Source: a virus
Virus record (IMG/VR): IMGVR_UViG_3300042549_009085
Span: 1-21,018 of that record
Length of the DNA: 21,018 bases
Direction: 5' to 3' (one strand)
Shown here: positions 14,845 through 21,018 of the stretch, one piece after another
How positions within the stretch are numbered: the stretch's first letter is position 1
How the letters are laid out: every line of letters starts with the position of its first letter
The notes under the pieces: model-generated
Told to the model about the DNA's origin: nothing
Seen by the model: only the letters and a program-made list of their open reading frames with translations
The model's database searches: none
Position numbers and translations under genes: made by a program

Positions 14845-16065
14845 TTAGTAAGCCGATTCATAACTGTCTGTGGATGCTTCTATCTCGTCTAACAAGGTAG
14901 CGCCATCTGCAAATACACGTTGAGCAATGCCTGTAGCAACTTCTCGATCAACTAAACCCATTCTGTTGATGAACGCTAACTCAACACCTCGCTTCCAACT
15001 ACCCTTTCTCAAGCCTAACTTGGCTGCAAATATCAATTCACGAGGACCGATGGTTGATGACATTTGCGATGAGGCAAAAGCATCTCGAATCTTGGTTGCA
15101 AATTCAACTAACAGTCGAGCATCATCCATTTCAATGTCGCCCTGTGCGGCTATCACAGCAGACTCTTGACGTTTAGGCATGTAACGAACATGATCAGTAA
15201 TACCAAAACGTGAGTAGTTGGCTGCATTACCCATGTTTGTTCCTGAATACAGCCCTGTTTCATCGCCTGAACCGTTAGTATTGCCTGTTGCGACAAATCT
15301 AAAGTTCTTATGCGGTTTGATTGTTCGCCATTCTGGTGGAGCTTCTTTAATCACCAGTGACTTACCTTCTAAAACAGGCTGATATACAGCAAGTATTGAG
15401 GCGTGAGCAAAGTCATACTCATCAGCATTGTAGACAAAGCCATATTTCATCGCTAAGGTCAGCGGACCAGGCTCGAAGTAAGTACCTGTTGAGTTCGCTA
15501 ATATTTGCCCGATGATATGAGACTCTTCAGTATTAGCGGTGTGCTGAACTCGCATATAGAGACGATTGGTACGCGCACAGACTTGTTCAAACATCGTAGA
15601 CTTGCCTGTACCCGCATGACCCCACAATAGAGTCGGAATATTCTCCTCAAGCCCCATCAAGACATTCTTTAACAGGTCGATCTGAAAGATATAGTTACTA
15701 TCAACATCAGGAATCAAGTCTTGATAATCACCTGTTCGACGAAACACATCGATCATGATTTCATTACCTGATGATGATAAGGCTGCTTTCGACTTGCGTA
15801 AGCCAAATGCTTTTGACATTGCTGTTTTCTCAGGGGCTAAATACCCTGCGATGCTTGACACTGAGGCAGTTGCTCCCGCCATGTGCGTTTTTACTAACTC
15901 CTCTTTTCTTTTCGCTATCTGCTCTTTGCCCCATTGCGATAATGTTTCCGCATGAGGGTAAGCATTCTGATAACGCTCTAATGTAAAATTAGGGTGCGAA
16001 TCTCGAAGATGGAGCTGAATACTGTGGGCTTGTTCGCCACATAATTCACAGGTTATTTTAGTCAT
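14845..16065 (-). CDS. cobS: CobS/MoxR-like AAA+ ATPase with N-terminal zinc finger
   Basis: This 406-residue AAA+ ATPase belongs to the CobS/MoxR group. The N-terminus carries a C2H2 zinc-finger-like motif, C6-x2-C9-x9-H19-x4-H24, in place of the plain CobS N-terminal region. Walker A is GHAGTGKST (149-157), Walker B is YNADEYD (D215, E216), sensor 1 is ATGNTN (259-264) and an Arg in SRFG (286) may be the finger. The CobT-like VWA gene lies just upstream in transcription order. Such pairs load metals or remodel proteins in bacteria; in phages the target is not known. AAGGA lies 7 bases before the ATG. The name reflects homology only; a cobalt-chelatase role is not implied, as no cobalamin genes are here. 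Confidence 0.88.
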   Translation of the reverse strand: MTKITCELCGEQAHSIQLHLRDSHPNFTLERYQNAYPHAETLSQWGKEQIAKRKEELVKTHMAGATASVSSIAGYLAPEKTAMSKAFGLRKSKAALSSSGNEIMIDVFRRTGDYQDLIPDVDSNYIFQIDLLKNVLMGLEENIPTLLWGHAGTGKSTMFEQVCARTNRLYMRVQHTANTEESHIIGQILANSTGTYFEPGPLTLAMKYGFVYNADEYDFAHASILAVYQPVLEGKSLVIKEAPPEWRTIKPHKNFRFVATGNTNGSGDETGLYSGTNMGNAANYSRFGITDHVRYMPKRQESAVIAAQGDIEMDDARLLVEFATKIRDAFASSQMSSTIGPRELIFAAKLGLRKGSWKRGVELAFINRMGLVDREVATGIAQRVFADGATLLDEIEASTDSYESAY

Positions 16066-16152
16066 TTGTTATCCTTTGCTTGCGCTTTGCTGTTTGAATT
16101 AAAGAGACTTATTGTATCAATTACATGTCGGTTAGTAAGTGGTGACTTACTA
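16066..16152 (-). promoter_or_regulatory. Operator dyad between cobT-like and cobS-like genes
   Basis: A dyad GTAAGTGGTGACTTAC (perfect arms, GGTG spacer) occupies 16135-16150, just past the cobT stop. On the minus strand a TACAAT box lies 17 bp after CTTACT, which could make a weak promoter overlapped by the operator. The leader also shares CAAACAGCAA with the cobT leader. Confidence 0.55.
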
Positions 16153-18192
16153 TTAAACAAGCAATGACCGCAACTCTTTAATGATCAGCGATGGCAATTC
16201 ACTGACGTTACTAATAACAAGGTTATTCTTATAAAAGTCCCTCACACTAACATCATCAATACCAATGCCGATGATGTTAATACCCATCTTCTCAATCTTA
16301 GCGATTGAGGTCTTTAAATCTTTATGAATCTCATGATGATTGCCATAAGCACAGGGGCAACCGTCTGACAGGACAATCATTTGCTTGGTACTCTCTTTAG
16401 TCATCCTCATCAAACGCTTTGCAGCCAACAACAAGCTCTCACCATCTACGTTATTTCGTAAAGGTAAACCGCTAGTATTGTTTATTCGACTACCCACTGC
16501 CATGCGTTGCTTTTGCAGGACACTGAAGCGTTCATCAAAGCCTTTGAAAATAGGTAGATGTAACGCCTCTCGTCTTGAGTAATGGTGCAGTGAACGTGTC
16601 TCACCTGATCGCGCATGTTCCTCATACATCACATCATCAGCTAGAGTGGTAAAGCCTATCACTTCATTGCTAATATCTAATCGGGTCAACACCTCGCACA
16701 AAGCGTAAGCACTTTCCATTGCTATGCGTATCTTCTGACCCGACATTGAACCTGAACAGTCAACAACTAATGACACTGCCACATCATTACTAACACCTAT
16801 CTCTCGCTGTCTAAAGACACGATCATCACCTGTCTTGAGACGATACAACGATCCGGCATTAATACGACCACTGCGTTTCCCTGGCAGGTTTCTGACCAGT
16901 GATTTAGACTTAATGATGCGCTCTAGGGTTTTCTGAAGAGGACCGGTGATTTCTCTAGCACTAGACTCTAACTTAACCACAATCGACTTAACTTTATCAC
17001 TATCCGCTCTGCTAATATCCAAGCGTTCAATTTTATCGTACTCGGTGCTATAGACTGAATACTCAGAGGTAGATAGATTGTCTTCAACTTCCTTAGCAAT
17101 CGCATCAGAGAGTGTTTTGGATATATCAGAAGTAGATGATTCAATGGCTGATTCAAGATCGAGTGTCATGCCAGTGTCAGACTTATCAAGCTCTTCATCC
17201 ATGCTACCTTCACCCTCAATCTCATCATCCGCATCAGTGGAGTCATCACTCTCTTCCTCAGATTCACCTGACTCACTGGGGTTAGCTTCATCGGACTCAC
17301 CTGATTCGGCATCATCAGATGCATCATTTGGCTCATCAGAGTCATCGTCCTCAGAATCATCAGGCTCTTTATCTGCTTCGTCAGGCTCATTTTCAGATGC
17401 GTCTAACTCGGAAATGTCTTCAGGAGCATCATGCGCTTCGGCGTCTGGATTAAGATCACCTTCTGCTTTCTCGAAAGACTCAGGAGGGTCAACATGATCA
17501 CCCTGCTCTTCTTCACTTTCCTCTTTTTGTTTACCTTTTTCTTTATTATCAGTCTTTGGTGACTTATCTTTCTTCAGTAGTTTACCAATTTCATGCGCTA
17601 AGTCAATGGCATCTTGTGTTGTCCTAACTAACGCAATTTTAGGGATAGCATCTGCTATCTGTTCCTGTAACTGAGTAATGTGTATCCATTTGTCTTTCAT
17701 ATAGTCTTGAAAGATATCTTGTCCTGACCAAGCTCTGACTGCGGGTGTAAATAAAGTCGTCAACATCTCCTTCTCATCGACTGCTTTAACGAACTCTGGT
17801 TGAATATACTTTTCAATAAAGAAAGTTGATACGCCATCTAAATTCGTTCTTGACCCTGCAAACTTAGCTCGCATACATTTCTCAATCCGACAATCTTCAA
17901 TAGCATTGTAAATTTGAAAAATGGCTTGATTGATAAAATGCTCTTTTTTAGAGATAGTGAAATCTGTAAAGAGGACATGTGCAACTTCATGATCTAAGAA
18001 ACCGTTGATAGCGAGTATCAAATCATCGGATGCATTATCAGGTATGTAGGGAATATTAATGCGCTTAGGGACGCCATCAGTTGACTCGACATAAGCATTT
18101 GTACCTGATTGTGTAACTTTAATACCTTTGCCAGAAAGCACTTTAGCAATGATAGTAATAGACTGTCGGATAACATCGACATTGTGTGACAT
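16153..18192 (-). CDS. cobT: CobT-like protein with VWA domain and long acidic linker
   Basis: This 679-residue protein is the VWA partner of the CobS-like ATPase. Residues 68-72 are HEVAH (LDHEVAHVLFTDF), an HExxH motif typical of zinc metallopeptidases, in a position where CobT relatives often have a similar His-rich stretch. Residues about 225-345 form a very acidic Asp/Glu/Ser linker, presumably disordered. The C-terminal domain has a VWA MIDAS: DCSGS (D478, S480, S482), a conserved Thr region (GFTTLADD) and an LSDGCP loop. VWA domains hold a metal ion through which they bind partner proteins. The ATG at 18192 has an AAGGGG site 7 bases upstream. Whether the HExxH is an active peptidase cannot be told from sequence. 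The gene is followed by the cobS operator. Confidence 0.88.
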   Translation of the reverse strand: MSHNVDVIRQSITIIAKVLSGKGIKVTQSGTNAYVESTDGVPKRINIPYIPDNASDDLILAINGFLDHEVAHVLFTDFTISKKEHFINQAIFQIYNAIEDCRIEKCMRAKFAGSRTNLDGVSTFFIEKYIQPEFVKAVDEKEMLTTLFTPAVRAWSGQDIFQDYMKDKWIHITQLQEQIADAIPKIALVRTTQDAIDLAHEIGKLLKKDKSPKTDNKEKGKQKEESEEEQGDHVDPPESFEKAEGDLNPDAEAHDAPEDISELDASENEPDEADKEPDDSEDDDSDEPNDASDDAESGESDEANPSESGESEEESDDSTDADDEIEGEGSMDEELDKSDTGMTLDLESAIESSTSDISKTLSDAIAKEVEDNLSTSEYSVYSTEYDKIERLDISRADSDKVKSIVVKLESSAREITGPLQKTLERIIKSKSLVRNLPGKRSGRINAGSLYRLKTGDDRVFRQREIGVSNDVAVSLVVDCSGSMSGQKIRIAMESAYALCEVLTRLDISNEVIGFTTLADDVMYEEHARSGETRSLHHYSRREALHLPIFKGFDERFSVLQKQRMAVGSRINNTSGLPLRNNVDGESLLLAAKRLMRMTKESTKQMIVLSDGCPCAYGNHHEIHKDLKTSIAKIEKMGINIIGIGIDDVSVRDFYKNNLVISNVSELPSLIIKELRSLLV

Positions 18193-18207
18193 AGTGAACC
18201 CCTTTAT

Positions 18208-18257
18208 CTGCTTGCTGTTTGTTGTTTAAGAACATGTATTATATACACAGCAAGCAG
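18208..18257 (-). promoter_or_regulatory. 50-bp dyad around a TATAAT box before the cobT-like gene
   Basis: CTGCTTGCTGT (18208-18218) and ACAGCAAGCAG (18247-18257) are a perfect 11-bp inverted repeat with a 28-nt spacer. On the minus strand the spacer contains TATATAATAC, an exact TATAAT. It is a probable promoter with flanking regulator sites, or an 11-bp hairpin in the leader RNA. The geometry equals the dyad at 18726-18775. Confidence 0.5.
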
Positions 18258-18268
18258 GGATAAGATGG

Positions 18269-18442
18269 TTACTTAATAATAAATAGATCATCTCCAAAGC
18301 TATCAACTATCAGCACTTCTTGTCCAGTGTTGTTACGATATTGGGTTAGAATCGCCCCCTCCATTACCAATGACTCAATTGGCATAAAACTTTCATCAAC
18401 AGATTCTTCCAGATCTTGTTTGTTGATTTTCAAATAGACCAT
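18269..18442 (-). CDS. Small 57-aa protein
   Basis: This short ORF, found by reading the sequence, starts MVYLKINKQDLEESVDESF and ends in VLIVDSFGDDLFIIK. It has an AAGG site 8 bases before the ATG, a compact acidic composition and strand-rich end, and fits exactly between the control region and the cobT leader. No family was recognised. Being the first minus-strand gene after the divergent control region, it may be an early product. The codon pattern looks protein-like (a full reading of 57 codons with balanced amino acids), but a real gene is inferred rather than proven. Confidence 0.5.
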   Translation of the reverse strand: MVYLKINKQDLEESVDESFMPIESLVMEGAILTQYRNNTGQEVLIVDSFGDDLFIIK

Positions 18443-18801
18443 CTTATTTACCTTGTAATTAATTAATAAGGAAGATACCTTACCAGTGACTTAATATACA
18501 TTAAATTTCACAACGGAATATATTTATTTGCGGTTTTTAAAGTAAAAATTTTGCTTTTAGGATAAATAAATGGAAGCGTAAACTGTGACATTTTGATAAC
18601 TAAAACATTCTATAGAGTAGGGTTATTGTGGATTGTTGTGCATTGTTGACAGCTTTTGTAGGGTTTTGCACCTTATAGAATCTTAACAAATAAACTTGCT
18701 TTATATATTTCAGGTGCTATTCTGTAATTTATCAGTAAGCAGTTACTTAGGTAAGTCACTTACAACTGATAAATTCTAATTATATTTCTTGGAGATTACA
18801 G
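18443..18801. promoter_or_regulatory. Divergent AT-rich control region (359 bp without a gene)
   Basis: The region separates the leftward 57-aa gene from the rightward regulator. It contains one half-site, AGTGACTTAA, at 18485-18494; on the minus strand TTTACT, 18 bp, TATATT as a possible leftward promoter; an 8-bp inverted repeat (ATTCTATA at 18607-18614 and TATAGAAT at 18674-18681); GTAGGGTT twice; and clustered ATTGTTG words around 18631-18648. Rightward, TTGCTT, 16 bp, TATTCT just before the regulator dyad may be its promoter. Clustered short repeats in AT-rich DNA could also mark a replication origin, but no known origin box was found. Confidence 0.45.
18726..18775. promoter_or_regulatory. 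50-bp nested operator dyad upstream of the HTH regulator
   Basis: AATTTATCAGT (18726-18736) and ACTGATAAATT (18765-18775) are perfect 11-bp arms. The inner ACTTA-GG-TAAGT (18745-18756) has the same dyad axis, between 18750 and 18751, and AGT/ACT flank it. Another overlapping GTAAGT-CA-CTTAC lies at 18751-18763. It sits between a possible promoter and the GTG start, as expected of an autoregulatory operator. Confidence 0.65.
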
Positions 18802-19200
18802 GTGAAGAATCAATTATTTCATGAGTACCTTAATGACGCCATTAATAGCTCTGGCATTAAGCAATCTGAAATGGCGGAAACAATGGGCTTTGACAAACCC
18901 AACATCATAACCATGTTCAAACAAGGCAAAACACGCGTCCCTTTACATAAGGTGGCTGAGTTTGCCAAAATATTAAAATTGGATGCAAAAGCATTATTAA
19001 AACGGGCAATGTTAGAATACTCACCGGAATTATTCCGTGTTGTTGAGCAAAACTTTGGTTCAGTCATTACCCAAAACGAACAGCATATCCTAAATGAAAT
19101 TAGGGCGCTGTCTGACAATTCAGATCCCTCAATATCTACTATATCAGATCGACAAGCAACTGAGGAATTCGTTAACAGACTGGTAAATAAGCACGGCTAA
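18802..19200 (+). CDS. XRE-type helix-turn-helix transcriptional regulator
   Basis: This 132-residue protein is the only plus-strand gene. Residues about 15-60 form an HTH of the Cro/CI-like XRE type: IKQSEMAETMGFDKPNIITM with the recognition helix near KPNIITMFKQG, then VPLHKVAEFAKILKLD. The C-terminal half is helical and charged and may mediate dimerisation. It starts at GTG 18802 with a GGAGA site 7 bases upstream. It is preceded by the nested dyad, which makes it the natural candidate to bind the GTAAGT-type sites across the window, although binding has not been shown. Its end overlaps the convergent next gene by 29 bases. It could be an early repressor or switch protein; a lysogeny role is not supported by any integration machinery here. 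Confidence 0.85.
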   Translation: MKNQLFHEYLNDAINSSGIKQSEMAETMGFDKPNIITMFKQGKTRVPLHKVAEFAKILKLDAKALLKRAMLEYSPELFRVVEQNFGSVITQNEQHILNEIRALSDNSDPSISTISDRQATEEFVNRLVNKHG

Positions 19201-19534
19201 ACTCAATAGGGATAGCACACTGGTAACGCTTAACAAAGCAATCCCAGCTAGACCAACCTATTGATGCATTGACCATTAATGGTAAAGCTAATAATGATTC
19301 AGCTTTACCATTAACAACTTCCCAAAAGATATACTCTGTCAAAGTAGAGGCTTCAAGCTTCGACAATATCAACTCAGCTCGCCAATTCAGCGTAACAGTA
19401 TCTGACCACTTCAGATGAATTACCTCTGTTATACTCATTTGAGTATAAACAGCAAAGGCAATTGCCAACTTTCGTGTTTGTGAAAAATGTGGAAATGACT
19501 TGAACATATCGTCCAATGATAATCGGTAAGACAT
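19172..19534 (-). CDS. Small 120-aa protein with faint tyrosine-recombinase resemblance
   Basis: The product begins MSYRLSLDDMFKSFP at an ATG with an AGGAGA site 5 bases upstream. Residues about 25-45, AIAFAVYTQMSITEVIHLKW, resemble the box I region of tyrosine recombinases (TGxRxSE-x-x-x-LxW-x-D), but the catalytic Arg position is Ser, so it is not an active recombinase. The rest, including a Trp pair in GWSSWDCFVKRY, is not recognised. It follows the ligase gene after 32 bases. It could be a DNA-binding remnant or an unrelated helical protein; the resemblance is weak. A perfect 14-bp inverted repeat lies inside it. Confidence 0.55.
   Translation of the reverse strand: MSYRLSLDDMFKSFPHFSQTRKLAIAFAVYTQMSITEVIHLKWSDTVTLNWRAELILSKLEASTLTEYIFWEVVNGKAESLLALPLMVNASIGWSSWDCFVKRYQCAIPIEFSRAYLPVC
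19276..19314. repeat. Perfect 14-bp inverted repeat inside a coding region
   Basis: TTAATGGTAAAGCT (19276-19289) and AGCTTTACCATTAA (19301-19314) pair perfectly around an 11-nt loop. It lies 76 bases past the regulator stop. No T-run follows on either strand, so it is not a standard intrinsic terminator, but it could stop or process the convergent regulator transcript. Confidence 0.7.
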
Positions 19535-19566
19535 TGTCTCTCCTGAATAAGAAGAGATATTATCAA

Positions 19567-20448
19567 TTAAAACCCGATTGTACGCCAGAATTTAAAAACA
19601 GGGTGTCTAGGCTTTTCTTTCACGCCAATATGAAAGGACTTATAAGTCAATGTCTTGCCGATAATGTTATCCCGATCTTGCCATATTTGATCACGCTGTA
19701 GGGCATCAAAACCTGTGCCGATATTGAACTCAATACCTGTCACTATATCTCTAACGACTAAAGCCCCCATTGTGTCAGCAGGTCGTTTGCCCTCTTGATG
19801 TGATGATCGCTTGCTTCTACCTAGTTCATTGACCGACTTCTCGTTCTCATTGTGCATCAGCTCTTCTATGCCGATCACGACCGCTTCAGAATCTACAAAG
19901 CGTTTAACCTTGCTTAAGATATTCTCTCTAGCCGTTGCTCTGCCGAACTTGTATTTCCCTGATAGACTACGAACCATCATACCTTCGTAACCCTGTTCAA
20001 GAAATGCACCTTCAAGATCGTCAAACTCCTGCTGATTGCTAATTAAAGTATGAGGAACTACTTTCATAATTTTCGATTGAATCCCCAATGTATTGAAATC
20101 TTTGTTAACGCAATCAATTCGCTGTTCAAAAGGTTGATCTGGGAATCTTATAGTATCAAATACATAAAAACAAAAGTCTTCAACCTTATCGTGTGACATA
20201 ACGACTGTTGTGGTATTTCCAAAACACTCTGGATCAGTTGGATCCCCGCAAATAATCTCCCCATCGAAATCATTAAACTTTGGGTCACTTAATATAGATT
20301 GAATGTGTTTATTGGGAATGGGTTTAAGTGTTCTACTTAAAGCAACACCATCTTTTATCACACAGCGAATGCCATCTAACTTAGGCGATGCTAGATAAGG
20401 GAAAGTGGGTGTTTCAAGTTTTGCCGATAACATCGGTTTAAAGGTCAT
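19567..20448 (-). CDS. ATP-dependent DNA ligase
   Basis: This 293-residue ligase seals nicks, for instance between Okazaki fragments. The nucleotidyltransferase motifs are visible: motif I SPKLDGIRC with nucleophile K23; motif III FDGEIICG (61-68); IIIa CFYVFDTIR (93-101); IV YEGMMVR (154-160); and V LSKVKRF (179-185). The C-terminal OB domain continues through the TMGALVVRD block to the end (FKFWRTIGF). It is short and single-chain like the phage T7 ligase type, without extra N-terminal domains. The ATG at 20448 has an AGGAG site 8 bases upstream that overlaps the stop of the upstream gene. It works with the exonuclease and polymerase further on. Confidence 0.93.
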   Translation of the reverse strand: MTFKPMLSAKLETPTFPYLASPKLDGIRCVIKDGVALSRTLKPIPNKHIQSILSDPKFNDFDGEIICGDPTDPECFGNTTTVVMSHDKVEDFCFYVFDTIRFPDQPFEQRIDCVNKDFNTLGIQSKIMKVVPHTLISNQQEFDDLEGAFLEQGYEGMMVRSLSGKYKFGRATARENILSKVKRFVDSEAVVIGIEELMHNENEKSVNELGRSKRSSHQEGKRPADTMGALVVRDIVTGIEFNIGTGFDALQRDQIWQDRDNIIGKTLTYKSFHIGVKEKPRHPVFKFWRTIGF

Positions 20449-20457
20449 AATAATCTC

Positions 20458-21012
20458 CTAAGCAATGGATAGTTCTAGTTGTTTTGCCTTATCAAGCAAT
20501 AGCTTTGCTCGTTTCGGGTTGGTTTTGATGATGGTCATAATCTCACGTTTAATTTTTACTATTTGTTCGGTCACGACTGACTTACTATTGGTCTTCTTTA
20601 CTTCATTGGAAATAACACTAGCAATGTCAAAGCTGCCTAAACTAAGCTCATCAGACTGCTTCTTGATAGGAGCAGTAGGTCGTCTAACGACAATAGGCTG
20701 TACTTCGCCCATTGAACGACCCACTTGATTCCAACCTCGCTGATAACTTTCTTCATCAATAGTGCTACTCATTTTTTCAGGTTTAGGCTTTGCATCAACA
20801 TAGTACAAAGCATGACCTGCTGTAATCTCTTCTTGGCGCATCACTAAGGCATTGCATTGCCCTCTGCTCATCGCAATTGCACAATTACTTAATGGGTCAC
20901 TGGCACTGATACGCCCTGCTTCATAAGCGTCGACAAGATACAGACAGCCGCCATACATTCTGCGTTGCTGTAGATCATCACACCAAAAACTGTGTCGATT
21001 TTGATTACCCAT
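20458..21012 (-). CDS. Unrecognised 184-aa protein with N-terminal Cys motif
   Basis: The N-terminal 55 residues hold four cysteines (C11, C23, C44, C53) in FWCDDLQQRRMYGGC and NCAIAMSRGQC, a possible metal or iron-sulfur site. The middle is Pro-rich and variable (KPKPEKMSS, VRRPTAPIKK), and the C-terminus is a basic helix (IVKIKREIMTIIKTNPKRAK). No catalytic motif was recognised. The ATG at 21012 is 6 bases from the window edge and the frame stays open to the edge, so the true start may be upstream. Its stop overlaps the ligase ribosome site. It is the third protein of the window with an N-terminal Cys cluster. Confidence 0.7.
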   Translation of the reverse strand: MGNQNRHSFWCDDLQQRRMYGGCLYLVDAYEAGRISASDPLSNCAIAMSRGQCNALVMRQEEITAGHALYYVDAKPKPEKMSSTIDEESYQRGWNQVGRSMGEVQPIVVRRPTAPIKKQSDELSLGSFDIASVISNEVKKTNSKSVVTEQIVKIKREIMTIIKTNPKRAKLLLDKAKQLELSIA

Positions 21013-21018
21013 CGACTT

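Noticed and set aside
17078-17497. 139-aa Ser-rich ORF on the plus strand
   Set aside because: It is the antisense shadow of the acidic linker of the cobT-like gene; its Ser/Asp composition follows from that and no ribosome site was seen.
14845-18192. Cobalamin (cobalt chelatase) biosynthesis genes
   Set aside because: The pair resembles CobS/CobT in domains, but no other cobalamin gene is near and VWA-MoxR pairs are widespread in phages, so a chelatase role is not claimed.
18500-18520. A very short minus-strand ATG reading frame before the 57-aa gene
   Set aside because: It spans about 12 codons with no ribosome site.
19172-19534. Sign of a temperate phage (integrase-like gene beside a CI-like regulator)
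   Set aside because: The recombinase-like fragment lacks its catalytic Arg and is too short, and no attachment site or excisionase is evident; the overall gene set is that of a virulent phage.

Overview
The window is a piece of the genome of a large virulent-type tailed bacteriophage (Caudoviricetes), moderately AT-rich by eye, probably infecting a proteobacterium. The reasons are a T4-style recombination and replication set (gp46/gp47-like nuclease, gp32-like single-strand binding protein, UvsY-like protein, RuvC-like resolvase, flap exonuclease, ATP-dependent ligase, class I ribonucleotide reductase), mixed with bacterial-type RecA and DNA polymerase III alpha. Genes are packed with ATGA/TAATG overlaps, nearly all on one strand, and many small genes are unrecognised. 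No virion structural gene, tRNA, IS element or CRISPR array was seen. Host and phage genus cannot be named from this sequence.

Layout, in the direction of transcription (minus strand, right to left). A Cys-rich protein (20458-21012), DNA ligase (19567-20448) and a small protein with faint tyrosine-recombinase resemblance (19172-19534) come first. The only plus-strand gene, an XRE-type HTH regulator (18802-19200), follows a 359-bp AT-rich control region with a 50-bp dyad. Next come a 57-aa protein not seen among the longer ORFs, a CobT-like VWA protein with a MIDAS motif and a CobS/MoxR-like AAA+ ATPase, then a Cys-cluster protein. The replication block is a Pol III alpha subunit with a C-terminal uracil-DNA-glycosylase-fold domain, a UvsY-like protein, SSB, 5'-3' exonuclease and RecA. 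An ASCH-like protein, an unknown, and a short group with a SleB-type wall hydrolase and a 49-aa membrane protein lead into SbcD, SbcC, an unknown, RuvC and finally NrdA, which runs off the left edge.

The genes form a coherent machine: NrdA makes dNTPs, the polymerase, SSB, exonuclease and ligase copy and join DNA, and RecA, UvsY-like, SbcCD and RuvC run recombination-dependent replication and resolution. The CobS/CobT-like pair looks like a MoxR-VWA ATPase module of unknown target.

The most notable signals are (1) a family of dyads built on GTAAGT-N4-ACTTAC that recurs in gene junctions across the window and again as the core of a 50-bp dyad before the HTH gene, suggesting one phage regulator controlling many operons; (2) several TATAAT boxes lying inside the loop of an inverted repeat; and (3) the Pol III-UDG fusion with altered UDG motifs.
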